From Coleofasciculus sp. S288 (GTDB lineage Bacteria > Cyanobacteriota > Cyanobacteriia > Cyanobacteriales > Coleofasciculaceae), in assembly GCA_020216575.1 (NCBI GenBank), contig JAIUYC010000311.1:1-5829 (forward strand): a stretch of DNA of 5,829 bases, read 5' to 3'. Made by a program: the position numbers and the translations under genes. Of the stretch, positions 5,763 to 5,829 are shown in pieces; the first letter of the stretch is position 1; each line of letters begins with the position of its first letter. Below the pieces are notes generated by a model. That model was not told where the DNA came from and searched no databases. It saw only the letters and a program-made list of their open reading frames with translations.

Positions 5763-5829
5763 TCGGAAAGCTAATCTTTAACTAAGTAGGTCGGTGAAAT
5801 TAAATTTTGATAAGTATCCAATCGGCATT
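5749..5829 (-). promoter_or_regulatory. AT-rich upstream region of the cyclase gene
   Basis: These 81 bp precede the cyclase and are AT-rich on the minus strand (ATCAAAATTTAATTTC), as expected for a promoter region, but I cannot fix a -35/-10 pair. Apart from the short upstream ORF at the cyclase start, nothing else is recognisable before the window ends. Confidence 0.3.

Noticed and set aside
3364..5785. Several plus-strand ORFs and one frame-shifted minus ORF across the cyclase
   Set aside because: All overlap the 783-residue cyclase frame, which has recognisable domains from end to end.

Overview
The window looks like chromosomal DNA from a filamentous or otherwise large-genome cyanobacterium. 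The main sign is the octamer GCGATCGC (HIP1), which occurs eight times in 5.8 kb (starting at 135, 340, 1469, 1507, 3734, 3995, 4733 and 5097), where chance would give about 0.1. The proteins fit: stacked PAS/GAF sensors, a class III adenylate cyclase, a small J-domain protein, and intergenic spacers rich in 'gttagtag/ggggtta'-type repeats. No genus can be named from this stretch alone.

Layout, left to right. Positions 1-40 probably hold the first 13 codons of a minus-strand gene that leaves the window. Positions 41-470 are a spacer with an 11-bp tandem repeat, a 13-bp inverted repeat and a 44-codon plus-strand coding remnant (283-417). Positions 471-1463 encode a plus-strand GAF-PAS sensor protein with no output domain. 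It converges across a 137-bp gap on a minus-strand J-domain protein (1601-1996). After a 259-bp spacer comes a minus-strand short-chain dehydrogenase/reductase (2256-3038). Just upstream of it (3088-3261, minus) is the C-terminal part of a small conserved protein that has lost its start. Positions 3397-5748 (minus) encode a 783-residue PAS-PAS-GAF-PAS adenylate cyclase. The last 81 bases are its AT-rich upstream region.

Function. The firmest functional call is the cyclase. It keeps both metal-binding aspartates, the Lys/Asp pair that selects ATP, and the Asn and Arg used in catalysis, so it should make cAMP under control of three PAS domains and one GAF domain. The GAF-PAS protein is a second, soluble ligand- or partner-sensing protein, apparently cut off where a PAS domain would normally run into an output module. 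The dehydrogenase and the J-domain protein are housekeeping-type genes with no visible link to cAMP signalling. The minus-strand genes are in tandem but separated by gaps of about 260 to 360 bp (only the remnant lies close, 49 bp before the dehydrogenase), so one operon is not supported.

I see no mobile element with a transposase, no CRISPR array, no tRNA or rRNA and no defence system. The most unusual content is the two broken coding remnants and the possibly truncated sensor.
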